A stretch of 64,000 nucleotides of DNA, from the NCBI RefSeq assembly GCF_019084545.1, contig NZ_JAHREP010000021.1, forward strand, positions 1 through 64,000, written 5' to 3'. Every line of letters starts with the position of its first letter. Positions within the stretch are counted from its first letter, which is position 1. The DNA comes from Marinobacterium ramblicola (lineage in GTDB: Bacteria > Pseudomonadota > Gammaproteobacteria > Pseudomonadales > Balneatricaceae). Below are positions 44,680 through 52,599 of this stretch, one piece after another. The translations under genes were made by a program, and so were the position numbers. A model generated the notes under the pieces. That model had not been told where the DNA came from. It searched no databases and worked only from the letters and a program-made list of their open reading frames with translations.

Positions 44680-46683
44680 CTATTTAACCTCATTCTCAGC
44701 GCTAACCGGTCGAACAGCTCGTAGCGCGCGATAACAATCATTTATAGCGGCCAGCAGATCCCGCGCTTGAGCACTCTGGCCGGCATAACGTACCGCCTCA
44801 TCCAGCCTGGCCAACACCTCCATGCTAGACCTCATCTCCGGATACTCCGCAACCACCCGCGCCGTATACGTTTGCAAAGTCTCATCGGAACACCGCGGAA
44901 CGCCAAGCCGCGCGAGCCTCGACAGCAATCGCTGCAACGCTCGGTCGACCGGATCTCGGGGTTTGGCGCGACGCCCCTTGAGTTGAGTCCAGGCCATGAA
45001 CAGCATGACCAGAGAGAAGGGCAGCAGCAATGCGAACACCATTTTCAGCACGCTGACCTGACCCATCAACCGCGTCAGCAACTCCATCTGCTGGCCCTGG
45101 TAGTTCAACACCCAGCGGTGCCAATTGAAGTTCAGCGCATCGATCTGTCGACGCAGATCGACTACCCAGCCACTACCGCCAAAACGCCAGCGCGCCAGTG
45201 GTGTATCGGCAAGAAACGCAGGATCTCTGGCGAACACCTGATCGGCGGCCTCGACTACCCGCTCGGGCGATACTGCCGCGGTTGGGTCGACACGCACCCA
45301 GCCCCTGCCGTCGAGCCAATATTCAACCCAGGCGTGCGCATCGTATTGGCGCACCGTGATGTAGCGCTCATAGGGGTTCCACTCCCCGCCCTGATATCCC
45401 CCGACCACCCTCGCAGGAATGCCGACACTGCGCAGTAGAAACGCCAGCGCTCCGGCATAATGGCCACAGAAACCCTGGCGGCTATCGAACAGGAAACCAT
45501 CGATTGGATCCTGCCCCAATGGGGGCGGTGTCAGCGTATAGGTAAAAGCGCGGTTGAACTGTGCAAGCACGCGTGCGACGAATCGCTCCGGATCCTGATC
45601 AACCTCCTGCCACCGCTGCAGCGCAAGTTCACGCGCGCGCCTGTTGCTTCCATCAGGCAGTTGCGTGTAGGCCGTATGATCGCGCCCGCTCAGTATCGGT
45701 TGCAGCCGATACTCAAGCGCCGATCTCAGACGGTAGCTCTGGCGCCGGTCCACGGCGCGCAGGGAGTAAAGCGTATGCCCGGGGCTGAAACGCATACCCT
45801 GGGGTGCAGACAAGGGCTGATCCAGTGCAACCAACCAGTGCCGATTGGTCGGCTCATAGATCACTTCGTAGCTGAGCAGACGCTCCACCTCAAGCAAGGA
45901 TTCTCCTCCCGGGCTGCGCCTGTCATACTCGGCCGGTACCCGCCAGCTGCGACCGTCGAATTCGGTATAGATCAGCGAGCGCCAGTAACGCTGGGCGGGT
46001 TCCGGTATCTCGCGGTCGAAGCTGACCCTGAACGCCAGTGCGGCCGATTTAGTCAGCTGCGAGATATCACCCGGCGCCATCGTATCGGACAGCCCGGACA
46101 GTGCGCGCTGCTGGTTCATGGAGACCGACCACAAAGGCCCAATCCTTGGGAACAGGACGAACAGCACCAGCATAAGGGGGATCGACAGCGAAACCAGGCG
46201 CAACGAACGCCTGAGCGGCCGGATCAGATCGGTTCGTTGAGGGTCCTGATAAATACTGTTCAGCGCCGCAATAACCAACACAACGCTGAACAGCGCGTAC
46301 AGCGCCATGGCGATACTCTGGTGATACAGAAACGACGTCGCGCAGACAAAAAGCGCGACGTAGAGCAGAACCAGGGCATCACGACGGTGGTAGATCTCGA
46401 TCATCTTCAACGCCAACCCCGCCACCAGCAGCGCCACGGTGGCGTTCATGCCGGTTTCGCGGCTGAAGCTGAGCAGCAACCCAGCGGCAACCGCCAGGAT
46501 CAGCAGCAGTTTCACCGACCAGTGCGGCAACGGCCAACGCCCGGTATGAATCATCAACCGGACCGCAGGGGTGACGAGACAGAGCCCGCCCAGCCAAAAT
46601 GGTAACCAGCTGACGTGGGGGATGACGACTCCCGCAAAGGCGATCAACTGCCATATCACCGCCGCACGGCTGATCTGTCGCAT
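44680..46683 (-). CDS. tgpA: TgpA-like membrane transglutaminase
   Basis: The 667-residue protein has about six N-terminal membrane helices (1-180), a periplasmic transglutaminase domain, a further helix (about 560-580) and a cytoplasmic tail. The catalytic triad is visible: Cys406 in RQGFCGHYAGAL, His450 in QYDAHAWVEYWL and Asp466 in VRVDPTAAV. In Pseudomonas TgpA is needed for viability and thought to modify envelope peptides. It follows DUF58 and MoxR, overlapping the DUF58 gene by 28 bases, and precedes ygjP. Confidence 0.92.
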   Translation of the reverse strand: MRQISRAAVIWQLIAFAGVVIPHVSWLPFWLGGLCLVTPAVRLMIHTGRWPLPHWSVKLLLILAVAAGLLLSFSRETGMNATVALLVAGLALKMIEIYHRRDALVLLYVALFVCATSFLYHQSIAMALYALFSVVLVIAALNSIYQDPQRTDLIRPLRRSLRLVSLSIPLMLVLFVLFPRIGPLWSVSMNQQRALSGLSDTMAPGDISQLTKSAALAFRVSFDREIPEPAQRYWRSLIYTEFDGRSWRVPAEYDRRSPGGESLLEVERLLSYEVIYEPTNRHWLVALDQPLSAPQGMRFSPGHTLYSLRAVDRRQSYRLRSALEYRLQPILSGRDHTAYTQLPDGSNRRARELALQRWQEVDQDPERFVARVLAQFNRAFTYTLTPPPLGQDPIDGFLFDSRQGFCGHYAGALAFLLRSVGIPARVVGGYQGGEWNPYERYITVRQYDAHAWVEYWLDGRGWVRVDPTAAVSPERVVEAADQVFARDPAFLADTPLARWRFGGSGWVVDLRRQIDALNFNWHRWVLNYQGQQMELLTRLMGQVSVLKMVFALLLPFSLVMLFMAWTQLKGRRAKPRDPVDRALQRLLSRLARLGVPRCSDETLQTYTARVVAEYPEMRSSMEVLARLDEAVRYAGQSAQARDLLAAINDCYRALRAVRPVSAENEVK

Positions 46684-47663
46684 GCCGACGCCTCCTGCCC
46701 GAACAACGCCAGCGCACGCAGTACACGCAGCCGGTGCGCCTCCCCCGACGCCGGCATCAGGCTCACTCCCGGCAGGCGCACGCCGAAAGGCTGCTCACGC
46801 TGGGTGAACTCCAGCGCCCAATAACAGATCCCGGACAGGCGCTCCTCCTCATTCAGCGCCAGCCAGTGATCCCAGTCCAGCCAAACCTCATCGCTTGCTG
46901 TCCCCGCGTACTGTTTGACATGCAGCCCCTGGCCGCGGGCATAGACCTTCCAAGCGACCTGATGTAGGGAGACGCCGTTTTCGTAGCGTGAAAAACCATT
47001 AAAGTCCTCAAACCCCAGCGCCCTGGTCCGACGTGCATCCATAGCGCCCTCCCCGCCGCCACTATCCGGCACGCGGCAGGCGATGGGTTTGGGATAGACC
47101 AGCGCCCTCAGTCCGGTATCAAGCCAGGTCCAGGCGCGGAAAAGCCCCAGCGGGAAATGGGTCTCCAGCTTGAGCGGCCCCGGATCGAGCCAACCTCGCC
47201 GAAGCGCCGGACAGGCGAGTTCGACCTGCGCCACCCGCTGATCGGTCAGATCCAGCGTCAGCGGGGTGCCCCGATCCCAGCTCAGCACCAGCTGCTCGTG
47301 ATCGCGCCCCTTGGCGGCCCTGAGTTCCAGGGTAAACCCGGCGGGCTCTCCGGCATAACAGGTGTGTCCACGCAGGGCGGTCACCTCCAGCCCTGCCAGA
47401 TTAGCGTAGGTCTGGATAATCGACAGGATGAACAGACTGACCAGCATAAACGTCAGCCCATAGGCCAGGTTACTCTCGTAGTTGATTGCCAGAAGCAGCA
47501 GCATCAGCAGCAGGAAAATAAACCCGACGCCGGCGGCGCTGGGCAGAATATAGATGCGATTCTGCGTCAATCGTACCGTTCTGCGGCGCGGGAAACGCTT
47601 CAAGCTCCAGTTACGCAAGACGCGCGAGAGTCGAACGATCCCTGCCACCTCAACCCAGGACAT
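46656..47663 (-). CDS. DUF58-domain membrane protein
   Basis: About 335 residues with two N-terminal membrane helices separated by a short loop (ILPSAAGVGFIFLLLMLLLL and GLTFMLVSLFILSI) and a DUF58 region near the C-terminus (FEDFNGFSRYENGVSLHQVA, WKVYARGQGLHVKQYAG). DUF58 proteins partner with MoxR ATPases, and with transglutaminases in this gene order. The start is placed at ATG 47663, 14 bases inside the MoxR gene, with AGG upstream. Confidence 0.88.
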   Translation of the reverse strand: MSWVEVAGIVRLSRVLRNWSLKRFPRRRTVRLTQNRIYILPSAAGVGFIFLLLMLLLLAINYESNLAYGLTFMLVSLFILSIIQTYANLAGLEVTALRGHTCYAGEPAGFTLELRAAKGRDHEQLVLSWDRGTPLTLDLTDQRVAQVELACPALRRGWLDPGPLKLETHFPLGLFRAWTWLDTGLRALVYPKPIACRVPDSGGGEGAMDARRTRALGFEDFNGFSRYENGVSLHQVAWKVYARGQGLHVKQYAGTASDEVWLDWDHWLALNEEERLSGICYWALEFTQREQPFGVRLPGVSLMPASGEAHRLRVLRALALFGQEASACDRSAVRR

Positions 47664-48582
47664 CGACCTGCGCCAGCAACTCGTTAACCAGCCGGGTACC
47701 GGCATGACTGCCGATATCTTCCGCTGTTCGGATACGGTGTCCGATCACCGGTTCGAGTACCTGCTGAATATCCTCGGGGACCAGGTGGGCGCGCCCCTCC
47801 AGCCAGGCCCAGGTACGCGCGCAGCGCAGCAGCGCCAACGCTCCGCGCGGTGAGACGCCGTAGCTGAACAGTTCCGAGTCACGGGTAAACTGCACCAGCC
47901 GCTGCAGGTAGTCGATCACACTGCTCGACGCATGAATAGTGGCACATCGCTGCTGCACCTCGACCAACTCGTTCGGCGTCAGGCAACGCGGTAATTTACT
48001 CAATCCGGAACGGGTGTCCCCGCCAAGCAGGAGCTCACGCTCCACCTCCGGCGCCGGGTATCCCAGCGAAATCCGCATCAGAAAGCGGTCGAGCTGGGAT
48101 TCGGGTAACGGAAAGGTACCATACTGAGTGGCCGGGTTTTGCGTGGCGATGACAAAAAACGGTTTCGGCAGCCGGTAGGTGTGCCCATCCACCGTCACCT
48201 GCCCCTCCTCCATCGCCTCCAGCAACGCACTCTGGGTCTTGGGCGTGGTGCGGTTTATCTCATCGGCAAGCAGTAGCTGGCAGAAGACGGGACCGGCGTG
48301 GAAGCGGAACTCTCCGCTCGTCGGTTCGAATACCGACACCCCGATGATATCGGCCGGCAACATGTCCGAGGTGAACTGAACTCGATGATCCTCGAGCCCG
48401 AGCACACGGGCAAGGCCGTGGGCCAGGGTGGTTTTCCCCATCCCCGGCAGATCCTCGATCAACAGATGGCCCTGCGACAGCAGGCAGGTCAGCGCCAGGC
48501 GCAGCTGCTGACGCTTGCCCAGCAATACGCGCTCCAGCGCGTTCAGCGCATCCTCTACCGCATTCAATAGTGGGTCAGACAA
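47650..48582 (-). CDS. MoxR-family AAA+ ATPase
   Basis: The 310-residue protein has Walker A GMGKTT (47-52), Walker B LLLADEINR, sensor 1 FFVIATQNP and the DRFLMRISLGYP segment of MoxR. It acts as a chaperone-like ATPase on partner proteins encoded with it (DUF58, TgpA). It is first in a four-gene leftward unit with short overlaps: moxR, DUF58, tgpA, ygjP. Confidence 0.94.
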   Translation of the reverse strand: MSDPLLNAVEDALNALERVLLGKRQQLRLALTCLLSQGHLLIEDLPGMGKTTLAHGLARVLGLEDHRVQFTSDMLPADIIGVSVFEPTSGEFRFHAGPVFCQLLLADEINRTTPKTQSALLEAMEEGQVTVDGHTYRLPKPFFVIATQNPATQYGTFPLPESQLDRFLMRISLGYPAPEVERELLLGGDTRSGLSKLPRCLTPNELVEVQQRCATIHASSSVIDYLQRLVQFTRDSELFSYGVSPRGALALLRCARTWAWLEGRAHLVPEDIQQVLEPVIGHRIRTAEDIGSHAGTRLVNELLAQVDVLG

Positions 48583-48636
48583 TCTAACTCCTTGTTCCGG
48601 CCAAATCCCTGCGCCACATTGGCGTAAATTTGGTTT

Positions 48637-49611
48637 TCAGGCAACCTTTGATCGCGATGCCAGAATCCTCGCCACCAGCTCGTTAGCACTGCGCCAAGCC
48701 CCTTCGACACTGCCGCCGCAAAGCCAGTCACCACAAGCGCCGATACCGCTTTGCGCATCCCATAACGCGAACTCCCGGCCCGAGCCTGGCACCGCCCGGG
48801 CATAAAGCCAACGGTGCACCCTCTGCTGCATAGGCTCTTGCGCCTCGCCGACAACCGCGTCAAAAGCCCCCTGCAACTCGAGGGCTACCCGAGACGGCTC
48901 CTGATCCTGATTCGCCAGGCTCCACTCCTCCGTGGCCTGAAGCACCCAATTCTCCCCCTCACGCCCGGGCTTGCTGCTATCACGCACCAGCTTTCCAATG
49001 AGCGGATCGCCACCCTCTAACCAGTCGATATCAGAGAGCCGCGCCGGGCGGGAGGCAAGCGAGATCAGCAGGGTCCAAACAGGAACCGTCGATACCTGCT
49101 CCGCCTTCTGGCGAAATCGATGGATAGCATCCAGCAGTATCGCCGCCTGGGGGGCGGGCGTCGCAACCACCGCGGCATCGAAATGGCCGAGCGATTCACC
49201 TTTATCATCGCGCAGCAGCACCCCCTCTCGGTCGGGCCAGACCACCGCGACCCTGGTCTCGGTTCGCAACTCAACCCCATCCGCCAACCGCCGCGTCAGG
49301 CTGCTGGACCTCGGCACGGGCACCCAGCCTGATCGAACCGACCGATCGCCAAACGCCAGTGTGGCGCAGCGCGGATGCCACAGCTGCGCCCCCTGTTCAA
49401 TCAGCCAATGCTCAAACTCAGGCGTAGCCGCATCGATCATGGCGCAGCCCAGGTCCACACTGACATCCCCCAGCACTGCCGAGGCCATCCGCCCTCCGGT
49501 ACCCCTGCTTTTCTCGAATACACTGACTGCATAACCCTCGGCTTTCAGCAACTGAGCAGCACGCATGCCTGCAATACCGCTACCGATAATCGCAACGCTG
49601 TTTATCCTCAT
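48637..49611 (-). CDS. Renalase-like FAD-dependent oxidase
   Basis: The 324-residue protein starts with the FAD Rossmann motif AIIGSGIAGMRAAQLLKAEG and FEKSRGTGGRMAS, and ends with CGDWLCGGSVEGAWRSANELV, the pattern of bacterial renalases. Characterised members oxidise 1,2- and 1,6-dihydro isomers of NAD(P)H that inhibit dehydrogenases. Its ATG overlaps the stop of the glutathione-peroxidase gene by four bases, tying a redox-repair enzyme to a peroxide-removing one. Confidence 0.85.
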   Translation of the reverse strand: MRINSVAIIGSGIAGMRAAQLLKAEGYAVSVFEKSRGTGGRMASAVLGDVSVDLGCAMIDAATPEFEHWLIEQGAQLWHPRCATLAFGDRSVRSGWVPVPRSSSLTRRLADGVELRTETRVAVVWPDREGVLLRDDKGESLGHFDAAVVATPAPQAAILLDAIHRFRQKAEQVSTVPVWTLLISLASRPARLSDIDWLEGGDPLIGKLVRDSSKPGREGENWVLQATEEWSLANQDQEPSRVALELQGAFDAVVGEAQEPMQQRVHRWLYARAVPGSGREFALWDAQSGIGACGDWLCGGSVEGAWRSANELVARILASRSKVA

Positions 49612-50207
49612 TGCAAACTCCCTTTATCCCCATCGATGGGTTCAGCCAAGGCATTCTCGATATCCTTGACCAAACGCTTACTATCCGGTGACGTCATGCT
49701 CGAATAGGTATTGATAATACGCCCGTCACGCCCAATCAGATATTTGTAGAAGTTCCATTTCGGCCGCGTACCACTGACCTCGACCAGGTGGCGCCAGAGC
49801 GGGTCTATCTGATCCCCGCGCACATGCGTCTTGCCGAACATAGGGAACTCGACTCCATAGGTGGTTCTACAGAAATCCTGTATCTGCTCCTCGCTGCCCG
49901 GCTCCTGCCCACCGAAATCGTTAGAGGGAAAACCCAATACCGAAAAGCCGCGCTCGCGGTAGCGAGCGTAGAGCGCCTCCAGCCCGTCGTACTGTTTGGT
50001 AAATGCGCAGCGGCTGGCCGTATTCACAACCAGGAGTACCTGCCCCGCGTACTGCTCACAGAGCTTGATCTCCGATTGATCGGCCAGGGTGCGTACGGTG
50101 AAATCCAATGCAGGGGGACATGCGGCCCCTGCCGGTAAAGAACCCAACATCAGCACCACTCCTGTTACCAACCCACCAGCCTTTTTCGCCCCCTTTCCCC
50201 AACGCAT
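49608..50207 (-). CDS. Exported glutathione peroxidase-like protein
   Basis: About 199 residues with a probable signal peptide (basic start, then LVTGVVLMLGSLPAGAA) and a GPx domain. The peroxidatic Cys67 is in NTASRCAFTKQYDGLEALY, the resolving Cys113 in DFCRTTYGVEFP, and Gln101 plus Trp151-Asn152 in KWNFYKYL. The double-Cys layout indicates thioredoxin-type recycling. Start ATG 50207 is chosen over longer in-frame possibilities because the signal peptide begins there. It is cotranscribed with the renalase-like gene. Confidence 0.87.
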   Translation of the reverse strand: MRWGKGAKKAGGLVTGVVLMLGSLPAGAACPPALDFTVRTLADQSEIKLCEQYAGQVLLVVNTASRCAFTKQYDGLEALYARYRERGFSVLGFPSNDFGGQEPGSEEQIQDFCRTTYGVEFPMFGKTHVRGDQIDPLWRHLVEVSGTRPKWNFYKYLIGRDGRIINTYSSMTSPDSKRLVKDIENALAEPIDGDKGSLQ

Positions 50208-50501
50208 GACGCTGCCCCTGTCCCATCTATATCTATAGATGACATTGTGCGCCCCCTGGGGTTTCATTTTCATGCTCTCGCAGCGCCATTTGCGACACCC
50301 CGGCTGAGTTTCAGGTCGAGCAGGTTGCACAGCGCATCCGAGGTGGTTAGCATGGCGCCTGAACCCTTTATGGGAGCACTGCACAACCACTCAGTCATCC
50401 CCCGCGTGAAATGTCTCCTGCCGGTTAACGCCGGTTCCACGGCATCGCTCCAGCAGGTTGTCTGTGCGGTCACGCACCTCCTAAACAGCAGGAGAAACAC
50501 G

Positions 50502-50984
50502 ATGCAGATTGCAGCGAACGCCGTTGTATCTATCCACTACCGCTTGACCAACGCTGCCGGCGAACAGCTGGACAGCTCCGAGGGCCAGGAGCCGCTGGCT
50601 TACCTGCATGGCGCCAGCAACATCATTCCCGGCCTGGAAAATGCACTCGCAGGCAAGGTCGTCGGCGACAAGCTGAGCGTGACTGTAGAGCCGGAAGAGG
50701 CATACGGACCGGTAAAAGAGGAGCTGGTTCAGGATGTGGATCGCTCAAACTTCGAAGGGATCGATGTAATCGAGCCCGGGATGCAGTTCATGGCGCAGAC
50801 CCCCTGGGGCCAGCAGCCGGTCACCGTGGTCAGCGTGGAAGAGGATGTCGTCACCCTGGATGGCAACCACCCGCTCGCGGGCCAGACCCTGAGCTTCGAC
50901 GTGGAAGTCGTCGAAGTCCGCGCCGCGACTGAAGAGGAGCTGTCCCACGGCCACGTTCACGGCCCTGACGGTCATCACCACTAA
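50502..50984 (+). CDS. slyD: SlyD-type FKBP peptidyl-prolyl isomerase
   Basis: The 160-residue protein has an FKBP domain with inserted chaperone flap: VVSIHYRLTNAAGEQLDSSEG, PLAYLHGASNIIPGLENALAG, VTVEPEEAYGPVKEELVQ, then VTLDGNHPLAGQTLSFDVEV. The tail HGHVHGPDGHHH is metal-binding, short compared with the E. coli tail. The start ATG 50502 has AGGAG seven bases upstream; an open frame extends upstream but lacks the fold. It folds prolyl bonds and assists metalloenzyme maturation. Confidence 0.93.
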   Translation: MQIAANAVVSIHYRLTNAAGEQLDSSEGQEPLAYLHGASNIIPGLENALAGKVVGDKLSVTVEPEEAYGPVKEELVQDVDRSNFEGIDVIEPGMQFMAQTPWGQQPVTVVSVEEDVVTLDGNHPLAGQTLSFDVEVVEVRAATEEELSHGHVHGPDGHHH

Positions 50985-50996
50985 GTCCAGAAACAA

Positions 50997-51026
50997 AAAG
51001 TCCAACGACAGAAAGTCCAGCGACAG
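50997..51026. repeat. Two tandem copies of a 15-bp unit after slyD
   Basis: AAAGTCCAACGACAG (50997-51011) and AAAGTCCAGCGACAG (51012-51026) differ at one base. They lie between the slyD stop and its terminator. Probably a minor local duplication. Confidence 0.8.
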
Positions 51027-51031
51027 CAGTT

Positions 51032-51068
51032 AAAAAAGCCCGCCCAGGTTCACCTGAGCGGGCTTTTT
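51032..51068. terminator. Bidirectional terminator between slyD and amt
   Basis: An 11-bp stem (AAAAAGCCCGC 51033-51043 with GCGGGCTTTTT 51058-51068) contains an inner CAGGT/ACCTG. A-rich and T-rich flanks make it usable by both convergent genes. Confidence 0.88.
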
Positions 51069-51138
51069 GATGTACAGGAAGTACGCTAGGCCGCAGGCAC
51101 ATGGATGTGCAGCAGCGGCCATTTACCCGGTGATGAGA

Positions 51139-52356
51139 TCAGCTCTGACGATCGTCCGAGGTCGCCTCGATACGGTGGATACTGAGGTCGGCACCGTTAA
51201 ACTCCTCCTCTTCACTCAGGCGAAGTCCGGCAAACAGTTTCACGCCGCCATAGACCAGCAGTGCGCCGACCACGGCGACCAGAATGCCGACGAGGGTGCC
51301 GACCGACTGGGAGACCAGGCTGACACCACCCAGGCCGCCAAACCCCTCACCGCCGAAGATCCCGGCCGCAACGCCACCCCATGCACCACACAAACCGTGC
51401 AGCGGCCAGACACCCAGCACGTCATCAATCTTCCAGCGGTTCTGCACCTGGGTGAACACCCAAACGAACAGCGCGCCCGCGATACCGCCAATCACCAACG
51501 CACCGATCGGGTGCACCAGGTCGGAGCCGGCACAGATCGCCACCAGACCTGCCAACGGACCGTTATGGATAAAGCCCGGGTCGTTGCGGCCCAAAACGGT
51601 GGCAGTCACGATGCCGCCCACCATCGCCATCAGGCTGTTGACCGCCACCAGACCGGAGATGCCGTCCAGCGTCTGCGCCGACATCACATTAAAACCGAAC
51701 CAGCCGATACAGAGGATCCACGCCCCCAACGCCAGAAACGGGATATTGGATGGCGGAAAGGCAACCAGCTTGCCACCGCGGTAACGTCCGCGACGTATGC
51801 CGAGCAGCACGACCGCCACCAGCGCGATCCAGCCGCCGACGGCATGCACGACGACCGAACCGGCGAAGTCGTGGAACGGCGCACCGAACTCGGCCTCAAG
51901 CCAGGCCTGGAAACCATAGTTGCCATTCCAGATCATCCCCTCGAAGAACGGGTAGATCAGTGCCACCGACAACGCCGAACAGCACAGCAGCGGCCAGAAA
52001 CGGGCGCGTTCCGCGATGCCACCGGAGACGATCGCCGGAATCGCTGCGGCAAAGGTCATCAAGAAGAAGAACTTGACCAGGTCATAGCCATTCTGCTGTG
52101 CAAGCGTGGCAGCATCATCAAAGAAGGTGACACCGTAGGCGACCCAGTAACCGACAAAGAAATACGCCAGCGCCGAGAAGCCGAAATCGGTCATGATCTT
52201 GACCAGCGCGTTCACCTGGTTCTTGTGCCTGACCGTTCCCACTTCAAGAAACGCAAAGCCTGCATGCATGGCGAACACCATAATCGCCCCCATCAGTACG
52301 AACAGGGTATTGGCGCTCTGCATCAGGGTTTCCACTGCACTGTTTATTGTTTCCAC
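51139..52356 (-). CDS. amt: Ammonium transporter
   Basis: The protein has about 405 residues with eleven helices and the Amt signature. The pore histidines are in FAGSVVVHAVGGWIAL and VWPLHGLCGAWGGVAAGIF, and the FEGMIWNGNYG segment is present. It conducts ammonium into the cell. GTG at 52356 is taken as start, with AGGAG five bases upstream; an in-frame TTG at 52398 has no ribosome site. Unlike in most gammaproteobacteria, no glnK gene precedes it. Confidence 0.93.
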   Translation of the reverse strand: METINSAVETLMQSANTLFVLMGAIMVFAMHAGFAFLEVGTVRHKNQVNALVKIMTDFGFSALAYFFVGYWVAYGVTFFDDAATLAQQNGYDLVKFFFLMTFAAAIPAIVSGGIAERARFWPLLCCSALSVALIYPFFEGMIWNGNYGFQAWLEAEFGAPFHDFAGSVVVHAVGGWIALVAVVLLGIRRGRYRGGKLVAFPPSNIPFLALGAWILCIGWFGFNVMSAQTLDGISGLVAVNSLMAMVGGIVTATVLGRNDPGFIHNGPLAGLVAICAGSDLVHPIGALVIGGIAGALFVWVFTQVQNRWKIDDVLGVWPLHGLCGAWGGVAAGIFGGEGFGGLGGVSLVSQSVGTLVGILVAVVGALLVYGGVKLFAGLRLSEEEEFNGADLSIHRIEATSDDRQS

Positions 52357-52410
52357 AGTCTCTCCTGCCTCAACAAATTGCACAAAACTTGTGCGCAATA
52401 GAAAGTTAAA

Positions 52411-52427
52411 TGCACCATTAATGTGCG
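52411..52427 (-). promoter_or_regulatory. NtrC-like site upstream of amt
   Basis: TGCACCATTAATGTGCG resembles the NtrC dyad TGCACCA-N-TGGTGCA, with one good half-site. Single half-sites CGCACCA recur at 52516 and 52546, and TGGTGCACC at 52579. Clustered half-sites upstream of a nitrogen gene are suggestive only. I found no properly spaced sigma-54 promoter. Confidence 0.3.
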
Positions 52428-52599
52428 TTATTTTTCTGCTTTATATTGCCGAAGCGGGTGAAACAGTCCAGATTCCCAATTTATTGGCCCAATATCGTCC
52501 AATAAACTGCAAATCGCACCATTGAGGGACACTCCAAAAGATCGGCGCACCAAATAAGGCAATATTTATGCCACAATCTGGTGCACCTCGCGAATGCAA

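Noticed and set aside
51067-52401. Open frame of 444 codons opposite amt
   Set aside because: Rich in His, Gln, Asp and Arg, the reverse of membrane-protein codons, with no fold. The Amt frame explains the sequence.
52500-52530. Sigma-54-like box TGGTGCGATTTGCA upstream of amt (minus strand)
   Set aside because: The GG to GC distance is two bases too short for a functional -24/-12 promoter.
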